From NCBI GenBank assembly GCA_036554945.1, contig DATBMH010000110.1:21667-85666 (forward strand): 64,000 nucleotides of DNA, read 5' to 3'. This document shows positions 1 through 7,931 of the stretch, one piece after another. A program made the position numbers and the translations under genes. The notes below the pieces were generated by a model, which ran no database searches, was not told the origin of the DNA, and saw only the letters and a program-made list of their open reading frames with translations. The stretch comes from JACDAN01 sp036554945 (GTDB taxonomy: Bacteria > Actinomycetota > Thermoleophilia > Gaiellales > Gaiellaceae). The number at the start of each line of letters is the position of its first letter. The stretch's first letter is position 1.

Positions 1-1343
1 TCGCCGCCGCGCGGGCGGCCGGACGCCTGTCCCGCCTCGCCGGGGCCGGCGGGGGCACGACGTTTCCCGGGAAGCTGCTGAACATCCTGGATCCGACGGC
101 CGTCGGTCGCTTGGCGTCTCGCCTGCCCAGGGGATCGGCGATCGTGTCGGCGACGAACGGGAAGACGACGACGGCGGCGATGGTCGCCGAGATCCTGGCG
201 CCCGAGGTGCGTCTCGCCCACAACAGTGCCGGCGCGAACCTCCTCTCGGGCGTCGCGTCGACGCTCCTTTCGGCCAACGGAGCCGAATTGGGGCTCTTCG
301 AGGTCGACGAGGCTGCGCTGCCGGAGGTGGCCCGCCGCGTGCGCCCGCGGGCGCTCTGCCTCGGGAACCTGTTCCGGGACCAGCTCGACCGGTACGGGGA
401 GCTCGAGCTCGTCGCAGAGGGGTGGCGCGGGATGGTGCGGGACCTCGACTCCGGCGCCGTGGTGGTGGCGAACGGGGACGATCCGCAGGTCGGCGACCTC
501 GCCGCGGGCCGCCGGGGCGTCGTCTTCGGTGTCGACGACCCTCGGCACGGCTCCACGGGGCTTCAGCACGCCGCGGATTCGAAGTGGTGTGTCCGCTGCG
601 GCACGCCGTACGACTACGCGGACGCCTACGTCGGCCATCTCGGGGACTACCGCTGCCCCGCGTGTGGCCATGCGCGGCCGCACCTCGACCTCGTGGCGAG
701 GGCGATCGAGCTCGACGGCCTCGAGTCGGTCTCCTTCGACCTCGTGGACGGGGAGGGCGTCCAGCGGGTACGCCTCCCGCTTCCAGGGCTGTACAACGTC
801 TACAACGCGCTGGCGGCGGCGGCGCTGGCCGGGGTGCTCGGCGCCCCCCGCGAGGCGATCCACTCGGGCCTCGAGCGCTTCAGCGCGGCGTTCGGGCGGT
901 TCGAGCGGATCCCTGTCGGCGACCGGACGCTCCTGATGCTCCTGATCAAGAATCCCGCCGGCGCCAACGAGGTCGTGCGGACGCTCGTCGCCGGCGGCGC
1001 GCCGTCGCTGGCGGTGATCGCCTTGAACGACGCGATCGCCGACGGACAGGACGTCTCCTGGATCTGGGACGTGGACTTCGAGCCGCTGCTCGACCGGCTG
1101 GAGCGGGTGGTCGTGACCGGCGACCGTGCGGCGGAGCTGGCGCTGCGGTTCAAGTACGCGGGCTTCCCGGAGGCGGGGATCGAGGTCGTGCCCGCGCTGG
1201 CGGACGGACTCGACCGCGGGCTGGAGCTGACGCCGGCCGGCCGCGAGCTCTGCGTCCTCCCCACCTATACGGCCATGCTCGGCCTGCGCGGGATCGTCGC
1301 CGACCGCGGCTACGTGAAGCCGTACTGGGAGCGTGCCGCGTGA
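1..1343 (+). CDS. murT: Lipid II isoglutaminyl synthase subunit MurT (5' end outside window)
   Basis: MurT is the Mur-ligase-like subunit that uses ATP to activate D-Glu of lipid II so that GatD can amidate it. The frame is open from base 3 of the window and reads without a break into the conserved ligase domain, so the true start lies upstream and the TTG at 111 is not the start. Visible are the P-loop ATNGKTTT and a four-cysteine ribbon (CVRCG and CPACG) that is typical of MurT and absent from other Mur ligases. The C-terminal part carries the Mur-ligase C domain. The stop at 1341-1343 overlaps the gatD start in the sequence GTGA, so the two subunits are probably translated together. Confidence 0.93.
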   Translation, partial: AAARAAGRLSRLAGAGGGTTFPGKLLNILDPTAVGRLASRLPRGSAIVSATNGKTTTAAMVAEILAPEVRLAHNSAGANLLSGVASTLLSANGAELGLFEVDEAALPEVARRVRPRALCLGNLFRDQLDRYGELELVAEGWRGMVRDLDSGAVVVANGDDPQVGDLAAGRRGVVFGVDDPRHGSTGLQHAADSKWCVRCGTPYDYADAYVGHLGDYRCPACGHARPHLDLVARAIELDGLESVSFDLVDGEGVQRVRLPLPGLYNVYNALAAAALAGVLGAPREAIHSGLERFSAAFGRFERIPVGDRTLLMLLIKNPAGANEVVRTLVAGGAPSLAVIALNDAIADGQDVSWIWDVDFEPLLDRLERVVVTGDRAAELALRFKYAGFPEAGIEVVPALADGLDRGLELTPAGRELCVLPTYTAMLGLRGIVADRGYVKPYWERAA

Positions 1344-2089
1344 GGATCCGCGTCGGGCACCTGTACCCCGACTACCTGAACATCTATGCAGACCGCGGGA
1401 ACATCGCGGTGCTGTCGCGGCGCGCCGCCTGGCGGGGGCTCGAGCTCGAGGTCTCGGCGATCGGGATGGGCGACCCGGTGGAGCCCGGCGCGTACGACCT
1501 CTTTTACGTCGGCGGCGGGCAGGATCGAGAGCAGGCGCTGGTCGCGCAGGACATCGCCGGAAAGGGCGAAGCGCTGCGGGCGGCGGTCGACGGAGGCGCG
1601 GCGATGCTGGCCGTCTGCGGCGGGTATCAGCTCCTCGGGCGCTTCTACCGCGAGCGGTCCGGCGCCGAGCTCCCCGGCGCGGGCGTGCTGCCGCTCCACA
1701 CGGTGGCCGGCGAGCGGAGGATGATCGGCGACGTCCTGCTCGAGTGCGAGCTGGAGGCCGGTGATCGGCGGACACTTGCGGGCTTCGAGAACCACGCCGG
1801 CCGGACGATCCTCGAGGACGGCGCCGAGCCCCTCGGGCGCGTCGTGTCGGGGTTCGGGAACGACGGCGAGAGCGGCTACGAGGGCTGCCGCGCGGGCCGG
1901 GTCGTCGGCACCTACCTCCACGGGCCGCTCCTGCCCCGGAACCCGTGGCTCGCCGACTGGCTGCTCGCGCAGGCGCTGGGCCACGCCGCGGGCGAGGTGC
2001 CGACCTTCGAGCCGCTCGCGGACGAGCTCGAAGCAGCGGCCCATTCGGTCTCGGCTGCGCGGGCCAGGTCGCGCGGCGGGCGCGCGTAG
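1340..2089 (+). CDS. gatD: Lipid II isoglutaminyl synthase, glutamine amidotransferase subunit GatD
   Basis: GatD releases ammonia from glutamine for amidation of the D-Glu residue of lipid II by MurT. The protein is 249 residues with a GTG start inside GTGA shared with the murT stop. It is a class I (CobB/CobQ-like) amidotransferase: the nucleophile is Cys93 in AVCGGYQLLG and the catalytic His194 lies in GTYLHGPLLPRNP, both close to their positions in Staphylococcus aureus GatD. The order murT-gatD is the usual one. The gene ends 87 bp before the convergent nudix gene, and I see no clear terminator between them. Confidence 0.93.
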   Translation: MRIRVGHLYPDYLNIYADRGNIAVLSRRAAWRGLELEVSAIGMGDPVEPGAYDLFYVGGGQDREQALVAQDIAGKGEALRAAVDGGAAMLAVCGGYQLLGRFYRERSGAELPGAGVLPLHTVAGERRMIGDVLLECELEAGDRRTLAGFENHAGRTILEDGAEPLGRVVSGFGNDGESGYEGCRAGRVVGTYLHGPLLPRNPWLADWLLAQALGHAAGEVPTFEPLADELEAAAHSVSAARARSRGGRA

Positions 2090-2176
2090 GCCGCGCAGGT
2101 AGCCCGACCTCCTCCCCACGGCGATCGTATCGGCGTCAGGCGCGCGCGTGGCTCCCGCGGCTGCGCTGGAAGTGCG

Positions 2177-2635
2177 TCAAGGCACCCACAGGGGGCCGAG
2201 GTAGACGACCGGGTCGCCCGGCCGCCAGCGCGCCAGGAAGCGCTGGATCGGCGGGTGCAGGACCACGTCCTCGAGCTCGGTGAGCGCGAACAGCCTGTGA
2301 CCGCGGACGGCCGCGTCCCTCGAGGTCACGGCCTCCAGGGACCGGTCGCCCAGGTCGCCCGCGAAGATGATGTGCACGACATGCTTCGCCGCGAAGCTCT
2401 TCTGCGGCGCGATCGAGTCCACGATCGCCACCGGCCCCTCGACCGGCACGTCCGCGCCGAGACCGATCTCCTCCTCGAGCTCGCGGTGCAGAGCGTCCAC
2501 GAGGCTCTCGCCCGAGTTCACCCCGCCACCTGGGAGCAGCCAGTACTCCTTCCCGTGCTTCTCGTGCCGGCACAGCAGGATGCTGTCCCCGCGGCGCAGG
2601 ATCGCCGAGACCCGGATCCGCGGCTCGGCGCCCAC
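2177..2635 (-). CDS. NUDIX hydrolase
   Basis: This 152-residue protein carries a complete NUDIX box, GGVNSGESLVDALHRELEEE followed by IGL, which binds the metal and hydrolyses a nucleoside-diphosphate-linked substrate. The substrate cannot be told from sequence. The start is GTG at 2633-2635, two bases after the stop of dut, so both are probably on one transcript. A pairing with dUTPase would fit a role in cleaning the nucleotide pool, but this is inferred from position only. Confidence 0.88.
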   Translation of the reverse strand: MGAEPRIRVSAILRRGDSILLCRHEKHGKEYWLLPGGGVNSGESLVDALHRELEEEIGLGADVPVEGPVAIVDSIAPQKSFAAKHVVHIIFAGDLGDRSLEAVTSRDAAVRGHRLFALTELEDVVLHPPIQRFLARWRPGDPVVYLGPLWVP

Positions 2636-2637
2636 GC

Positions 2638-3072
2638 TCAGACTCTGGAGGAGCCGAACCCGCGAGCCCCTCGCTCCGACTCCGGCAGCTCCTCGAGCTC
2701 CACGAGCTCGACACCCGGCACGGGCAGGACGACGAGCTGCGCGATCCGCATCCCCGGCTCGACCACGAACGGCGTCTCCGCGTCCGTGTTCAGCAGAACG
2801 ACCTGGACCTCACCGCGGTAGCCGGCGTCGATCAGCCCGGGCGCGTTCACGATCGTGATGCCGTTGCGCGCGGCGAGCCCGGAGCGCGGCAGGACGAATC
2901 CGCCGTGCCCCTCCGGGATCGCCACAGCCAGTCCGGTCGGCACGACGGCCCGCTCGCCGGGCCCCAGCTCGTGCCGGTCGCAGGCCGCCAGGTCGAGCCC
3001 GGCGTCGCCCGTGTAGGCCTGTGACGGGATGACGGCGTCGTCCCGGAGGCGGCGGACCGGGACCTCGATCAC
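2638..3072 (-). CDS. dut: dUTP diphosphatase
   Basis: Dut hydrolyses dUTP to dUMP and pyrophosphate, which keeps uracil out of DNA and feeds dTMP synthesis. The 144-residue protein has all five motifs of trimeric dUTPases: AGLDL (I), PRSGLA (II), GLIDAGYRGE with the catalytic Asp and Tyr (III), RIAQLVV (IV), and the C-terminal RGARGFGSS (V). The length is normal. The GTG start overlaps the hflX stop as GTGA, and the gene runs directly into the nudix gene. Confidence 0.95.
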   Translation of the reverse strand: MIEVPVRRLRDDAVIPSQAYTGDAGLDLAACDRHELGPGERAVVPTGLAVAIPEGHGGFVLPRSGLAARNGITIVNAPGLIDAGYRGEVQVVLLNTDAETPFVVEPGMRIAQLVVLPVPGVELVELEELPESERGARGFGSSRV

Positions 3073-4391
3073 CTGGTCGCCCGGGTGGACTCCGTCGTGT
3101 CGGCGATCAGGTACGGCGCGAACCGCTGGATCTCGCGGCGCGGGAGCCGCGCCCGGATGAAGACGCCGTCCGGGCCGTCGACTCGCTCGTCGATCGGCGG
3201 CCCGAGGTCGTAGAGCTCCGCGAGCTTCGCGCCGTCCTCGTAGGGAACGACCATCCGCACGAGCTCGAACCGCTCGGCGAAGCGCTCCGCAATCCGCGCA
3301 CGCAGCTCGTCGAGCCCCTCACCGGTCTCGGCCGAGATCTGGAGCGCTCCGGGGAAGCGGTTGGCCAGCCGCCGCCGGCCCAGCGGGTCGACGGCGTCGA
3401 TCTTGTTCAGCACCAGCTCGACCGGCAGCTCGTCCGCCCCGATCTCCGACAGCACCTCGTTCACGGCGCCCGTCGTCTCGTCGAGCTCGTCGTCCGGCAT
3501 CGAGCCGTCGACGACATGGAGGACGAGATCGGCCTGGAGCGTCTCCTCGAGCGTCGCCGCGAACCCCTCGACGAGCTCGTGCGGCAGCCGGCGGATGAAC
3601 CCGACGGTGTCGGTCACCAGGTAGCGGCGGCCCTCCTGCTCGAAGGCGCGCGTCGTCGGGTCGAGCGTCTCGAAGAGACGGTCGTTGACGGACACGCCCG
3701 CGCCGGTCAGCGCGTTCAGGAGCGTGGACTTCCCGGCGTTCGTGTAGCCGGCGAGCGCGACGATCGGGGTGTGCGAGCGGAGCCGCTCGCGCCGTCGGGT
3801 CTGGCGCTGGCGGCCGAGCTCCTGGAGCCGGCGCCGGAGCAGCGCGACGCGTCGTCGCGCCAGCCGCCGGTCGGTCTCGAGCTGTGTCTCGCCCGGGCCC
3901 CTCGTGCCCACGCCGCCGTCGATGCGGCCGGCGCCGAGGCGCTCGAGGTGCTGCCACATGCCGCGCATGCGCGGGAGGTTGTACTCGAGCTGAGCCAGCT
4001 CGACCTGGAGCTTGCCCTCGGCGCTGTGGGCGTGCTGGGCGAAGATGTCGAGGATCAGCTGGGTGCGGTCGACGACCCGCGCCTTGAGCTCGTCCTCGAG
4101 CCGTCGCTGCTGGGACGGCGAGAGCTCGTGATCGACGAGGAGCGACTCCGCCCCGGCGGTCTTGTACGCCTCCTTCAGCTCGTCGAGCTTCCCCTTGCCG
4201 ACGAACGTCCGCGGATCCGGCCGTGGGCGGTGCTGGACCAGGCTGGCGACGGGCTCCACGCCGGCGGTCCTGGCGAGCTCGGCGATCTCGCCGAGCTCCC
4301 GGTCTTCGTCGGCGCCCGGAGCCAGCACGGACAGGATGAAACCCCGCTCCGGCTCCAGACCGGAACGGAGGTCGGACTGGCTGGTCGTCAC
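3069..4391 (-). CDS. hflX: Ribosome-associated GTPase HflX
   Basis: HflX is a GTPase that binds the 50S subunit and splits stalled ribosomes. I place the start at the GTG at 4389-4391, giving 440 residues. Sequence further upstream in the same frame lies inside dapL and does not resemble HflX. The protein has the HflX N-terminal domain, a glycine-rich linker (GGVGTRGPGETQ), and a G domain with GYTNAGKST (G1), DTVGF (G3) and NKID (G4). The start overlaps the dapL stop as GTGA and the stop overlaps the dut start as GTGA, so translation is probably coupled on both sides. Confidence 0.95.
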   Translation of the reverse strand: MTTSQSDLRSGLEPERGFILSVLAPGADEDRELGEIAELARTAGVEPVASLVQHRPRPDPRTFVGKGKLDELKEAYKTAGAESLLVDHELSPSQQRRLEDELKARVVDRTQLILDIFAQHAHSAEGKLQVELAQLEYNLPRMRGMWQHLERLGAGRIDGGVGTRGPGETQLETDRRLARRRVALLRRRLQELGRQRQTRRRERLRSHTPIVALAGYTNAGKSTLLNALTGAGVSVNDRLFETLDPTTRAFEQEGRRYLVTDTVGFIRRLPHELVEGFAATLEETLQADLVLHVVDGSMPDDELDETTGAVNEVLSEIGADELPVELVLNKIDAVDPLGRRRLANRFPGALQISAETGEGLDELRARIAERFAERFELVRMVVPYEDGAKLAELYDLGPPIDERVDGPDGVFIRARLPRREIQRFAPYLIADTTESTRATR

Positions 4392-5566
4392 GCCCTGATT
4401 ATGACTTTCTGCAGCGAGCTCTCGATCCGGCGCACGGCCTCCTGGAGCTCCTCGTCCGAAACGGTCATCGAGAGCCGGACGAACCCCTCTCCGCTCTCGC
4501 CGTACCCCGGGCCCGGGGAGACGATCACGTCGGCCTCCTCGAGGACGAGCGACGTGAACGACGCCGAGTCGTGGCCTTCCGGCACGGGGACCCAGAGGTA
4601 GGGGGTCGCGCGCGGCGGCTCGACTGCCACGCCGATCGCTGCGAGCGCGTCCACGAGCAGGTCGCGGCGCCGCCGGTAGACCTCGGACATCTCGCGCGGG
4701 AAGTCGCGCTCGTCCGTGAGCGCCACGGCCGCGGCGCGCTGGAGCGCCTCGAACATGCCGGAGTCCAGGTTCGCCTTCAGCTGGCGGAAGCGCTCGACGA
4801 CCTCCGCGTTGCCTGCGACCAGCGCACACCGCCAGCCGGTCATGTTCCAGCCCTTCGACAGCGAAAAGATCTCGACTCCGACGTCCCTCGCACCCGGAGT
4901 CTGCAGGAAGCTCGGCGCGACGTACGCGTCGAAGCAGACCTCCGAGTACGCGTTGTCGTGCACGAGGATCAGGTCGTTTCGCCGCGCGAACTCGACCGCG
5001 CGTGCGAACCCGCCTTCGGGGACGACCGAGCCGGTCGGGTTGTTCGGATAGTTGAGGTAGAGCAGGTTCGCGCGGTCGAGGACGTCCTCGGGGATCGCAT
5101 CCAGATCCGGGAAGAAGTCGTTCTCGGGCGTCAACGGCAGGTAGTGCAGGTCGGCGCCGGCGAAGACCGGGCCGGACGTGTAGGGCGGGTAGCCCGGCTC
5201 CGGGCTGAGCGCGACCTCGCCGGGGTCCAGGCAGGCCATCGCGATGTGCCCGACCGCCTCCTTGCCGCCGAGCGCCGGCACGACCTCACCGTCGGGGTCG
5301 AGCTCGACGCCGAAGCGGTCGCGGTAGAACGACGCCGCAGCCTCCCGGAGCTCCTGCGTGCCGTGGTTCGAGGGGTACTGGTGCGTCGAGGGGTTCCTCA
5401 GCGCCTCGGCCGCCGCCTCCACGATCGCCGGCGGCGTCGGCAGGTCCGGATCCCCGATCGCGAGGCTGATCACCTCGATCCCCTCGCGCTGCTTCGCCTC
5501 CATCAGCCGCTCGAGCTCGGCGAAGAGGTACGGCGGGACGGCGTCCAGGCGTTTCGCGAACCTCAC
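4388..5566 (-). CDS. dapL: LL-diaminopimelate aminotransferase (DapL type)
   Basis: A class I/II PLP aminotransferase of 392 residues starting VRFAKRLDAVPPYLFAELERL. The DapL family converts tetrahydrodipicolinate directly to LL-DAP, bypassing the succinylase route. The PLP lysine is in SLSKGWNMTGWR, and LNYPNNPTG and the IGDPDLPTPP segment match bacterial DapL proteins closely. The start is GTG at 5564-5566 and overlaps the dapF stop as GTGA. The dapF neighbour, and dapA and dapB elsewhere in the window with no dapC/D/E seen, support DAP synthesis rather than aspartate transamination. Other alpha-family aminotransferases remain possible. Confidence 0.85.
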   Translation of the reverse strand: MRFAKRLDAVPPYLFAELERLMEAKQREGIEVISLAIGDPDLPTPPAIVEAAAEALRNPSTHQYPSNHGTQELREAAASFYRDRFGVELDPDGEVVPALGGKEAVGHIAMACLDPGEVALSPEPGYPPYTSGPVFAGADLHYLPLTPENDFFPDLDAIPEDVLDRANLLYLNYPNNPTGSVVPEGGFARAVEFARRNDLILVHDNAYSEVCFDAYVAPSFLQTPGARDVGVEIFSLSKGWNMTGWRCALVAGNAEVVERFRQLKANLDSGMFEALQRAAAVALTDERDFPREMSEVYRRRRDLLVDALAAIGVAVEPPRATPYLWVPVPEGHDSASFTSLVLEEADVIVSPGPGYGESGEGFVRLSMTVSDEELQEAVRRIESSLQKVIIRA

Positions 5567-6345
5567 AGCCCGAGCTCCTCGCTCGCCTCGCCGCTGAAGA
5601 TCTCCTGTGCCGGGCCGGTCAGGCGCGCGTTCATCGAGTCGTCCAGCTCGACGACGAGGTCGCCGCCGGCCAGGTGCACGGTCACCGGGCTCTCGCACCA
5701 GCCGCGGGCGACGGCGACGCCGGCCGTGGCGACAGCGCTCGTCCCCGACGAGAGGGTCTCCCCCGCTCCGCGCTCCCAGACGCCGACGGCGATGTCGTGT
5801 ACTCCGTCCACGCGGAGCAGCTGGACGTTGGTGCGTTGCGGAAAGCGCGAGTGGTTCTCGATCAGCGGCCCGAGCCGGAGCAGATCCTCCCGGTCGGGCT
5901 CACGGCGGACGACCGCGTGCGGGTTCCCCACCGAGGCCGGCGTGAACTCGAGCGTCTCGCCGCCGACGTCCAGCAGCTCGGGCTCGCCCACCTCGACGGC
6001 GCCCACGTCCATCTCCACATCCAGGCCACCACGCATCCTCGCGACGACTTCGCGGGGACCGACCGAGATCCTCACCGTGTCCTCGCCGCTGCGCCGCGCC
6101 AGCCACCTGGCGGCGATCCGCGTGCCGTTGCCGGAGAGCTCGGCGGTCGAGCCGTCCGGGTTCCAGATCACGACCTCCGCCTGTGCACCGTTCGCGGACA
6201 CGACCTCGAGGACGCCGTCGGACCCGACGCCGAAGTGGTAGTCGCAGAGCCGCTGCACCTGCTCGCCGGTGAGCGGCGCGCCGACCTCAGCCCGCTGGAC
6301 CAGCAGGTAGTCGTTGCCGAGCCCGTGCCATTTCGAGAATCTCAT
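5563..6345 (-). CDS. dapF: Diaminopimelate epimerase family protein with both catalytic Cys replaced by Ser
   Basis: DapF interconverts LL- and meso-DAP with two cysteines acting as acid and base. The 260-residue protein has the family landmarks: GLGNDYLL, GVGSDGVL, NPDGSTAEL, VGNPHAVV, RTNVQ, VWERGAGETL and TGPAQEIFSGE. However, the first catalytic motif, normally CGNGxR, reads SGNGTR (Ser71), and the second, normally ACGT, reads SSGT (Ser200). Both codons are unambiguous (TCC and TCG). I choose the ATG at 6343-6345 because it starts the conserved MRFSKWHGLGNDY. It overlaps the end of miaA by 59 bp. Whether this protein still epimerises DAP is open. Confidence 0.85.
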   Translation of the reverse strand: MRFSKWHGLGNDYLLVQRAEVGAPLTGEQVQRLCDYHFGVGSDGVLEVVSANGAQAEVVIWNPDGSTAELSGNGTRIAARWLARRSGEDTVRISVGPREVVARMRGGLDVEMDVGAVEVGEPELLDVGGETLEFTPASVGNPHAVVRREPDREDLLRLGPLIENHSRFPQRTNVQLLRVDGVHDIAVGVWERGAGETLSSGTSAVATAGVAVARGWCESPVTVHLAGGDLVVELDDSMNARLTGPAQEIFSGEASEELGL

Positions 6346-7192
6346 CGGCCACCTCGCCCGCCGGGCGGTCGGCAGGCACGCTAACAAGGCCCGGTACCCG
6401 CCGCATCCACTTGCGCTGGTAGGCGGCGTACCGCCGCGTCCGCCGGATGAGCGTCTCGAGCGCTTCGTCCCTCGGGAGCTCTGCGAGGTCCCGAAAACCG
6501 TGGATCGTCCTCGCCGTCGACGAGATCTCGCCCTCGAGAGCCCGCCGCACCTCGTCCTCGACGCCGAGCTCGAACATCCGGCGTGTCCGCGCCTCGATGC
6601 GCTCGTCGAGGACGTCCCTCGGGACGTCGAGGCCCACGATCAGCGTCGGATGCCGGACGTCCTGGCTCCAGAGGCGGCCGGCAGTCGGCGTGAGCGACTC
6701 CCCCACCTCGGCGAGCTCGAGCGCCCGCACGACGCGCCGCCGGTCGTTCGCATGGACGCGGGCGGCCGCCGCCGGGTCGCGCTCGACCAGGAGCTCGTGC
6801 GCCGCATCCGGGCCGAGCCGGTCGTACTCAGCCTCCCAGCGCTCGCGCACGCCGGGCTCGGGCGCCGGCGGCAGATCGAGCTCCACGAGCGCCGCGCGGA
6901 GGTACAAGCCGGTCCCGCCGACGACGACCGGCGTGCGGCCCTCTGCGAGCGCGCCGTCGACCGCCCGATGCGCGAGCTCGGCGTACTCCCCGACGGACGC
7001 CTCGTGATCGAGGCCCCAGATCCCGACGAGCCTCGTATCCCGCTCGGACTGGTTCGTGAGGACCGGCAGGCCGCGGTAGACCTGCATGGCGTCGGCGGAG
7101 ACCAGCGTCGCGGGGATCCGCTCCGCGATCGCCTCGGCGACGTCCGACTTGCCCGAAGCGGTCGGTCCGAAGACCGCGAGGACGTCAGTCAC
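6287..7192 (-). CDS. miaA: tRNA dimethylallyltransferase
   Basis: MiaA transfers a dimethylallyl group to A37 of tRNAs that read UNN codons, making i6A. The 301-residue protein has the P-loop GPTASGKS, the SADAMQVYRGL substrate motif and the GGTGLYLRA segment typical of the family. The GTG start at 7190-7192 overlaps the stop of the phosphatase gene by 8 bp. The C-terminal end overlaps the start of dapF by 59 bp, which is the longest same-strand overlap among confident genes here. miaB, which acts on the i6A product, is one gene away. Confidence 0.94.
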   Translation of the reverse strand: MTDVLAVFGPTASGKSDVAEAIAERIPATLVSADAMQVYRGLPVLTNQSERDTRLVGIWGLDHEASVGEYAELAHRAVDGALAEGRTPVVVGGTGLYLRAALVELDLPPAPEPGVRERWEAEYDRLGPDAAHELLVERDPAAAARVHANDRRRVVRALELAEVGESLTPTAGRLWSQDVRHPTLIVGLDVPRDVLDERIEARTRRMFELGVEDEVRRALEGEISSTARTIHGFRDLAELPRDEALETLIRRTRRYAAYQRKWMRRVPGLVSVPADRPAGEVADEILEMARARQRLPAGPAG

Positions 7193-7931
7193 GGAGGCGG
7201 GCGCGGGCCCGCTCGAGGTCCTCGTCCGTCGCCCCGCCGGCCTTCAGGTACCCGGCGATGCTGCCGTACCGGCGTTCGAGCTCCTCGATGACCTCGCGCA
7301 TCGACGAGGCCGGCGTCTTCGAGATCCTGTGCAGCCGCTCGAGCTCCCGCTCGTCCGCCGCCTGTGCGAACCACTCCTCGTGCCGCGTCCGCAGCCGCTC
7401 CTCGCTGAGCGCGTAGTCGGTGGCGATCTCGTCGATCGGGACGCCGGCGAGCCGCAGGAGGAAGGCGCTGACGAGACCCGTCCGGTCCTTGCCGCCATGG
7501 CAGTGGACGACGACTGCGCCCTCCGGCGCCTGCGCCACCGCGCGGACCGCGGCCGCGACGTTGGCGCGAAAGCGCTCGAGGAAGATGAGGTAGACCTCGC
7601 GCGTCGCGGCTGCGTGGTCCGCGGCGCCGGCGCTCGCCTCCTCGACCTCTTCGAAGACGTCGGGCCGGTCGTCGAAGAACGAGACGTGGACGGCGTCGAT
7701 CGGCAGCTCGGCCGGTGGATCCTCGGCCAGCTCCTCATCCGAGCGCAGGTCGACGATCGTGCGGACGCCGTAGTCGACGACCGACCGCCACCCCTCCTCG
7801 GTCAGCTGTCGGACGCTGTCGGCGCGGACGACCGAGCCCCAGCGGGTCTCGCCGCCGTCCTCGGTCGGGTGCCCGCCCAGGTCGCGGGCATTCAGCAGCC
7901 CGTCCCAGTCGAGATTGCGGCTACGCGGCAA
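7185..7931 (-). CDS. Protein-tyrosine/serine phosphatase family protein
   Basis: The 248-residue protein contains the cysteine phosphatase signature VVHCHGGKDRTG, in which the Cys is the nucleophile and the Arg binds phosphate. NARDLGG near the N-terminus and DLRSDEE further in are typical of the Y_phosphatase3 group, which includes PtpB-like enzymes that act on phosphotyrosine, phosphoserine or phosphoinositides. The best start is a TTG at 7929-7931, which overlaps the miaB stop by 11 bp. It sits between miaB and miaA but nothing in the sequence ties it to tRNA modification. The substrate is unknown. Confidence 0.85.
   Translation of the reverse strand: MPRSRNLDWDGLLNARDLGGHPTEDGGETRWGSVVRADSVRQLTEEGWRSVVDYGVRTIVDLRSDEELAEDPPAELPIDAVHVSFFDDRPDVFEEVEEASAGAADHAAATREVYLIFLERFRANVAAAVRAVAQAPEGAVVVHCHGGKDRTGLVSAFLLRLAGVPIDEIATDYALSEERLRTRHEEWFAQAADERELERLHRISKTPASSMREVIEELERRYGSIAGYLKAGGATDEDLERARARLRD

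Noticed and set aside
3069..4829. Extended N-terminus of HflX to 4829
   Set aside because: The upstream part lies within dapL in another frame, has shadow-like Arg/Ala/Gly composition and no similarity to HflX.
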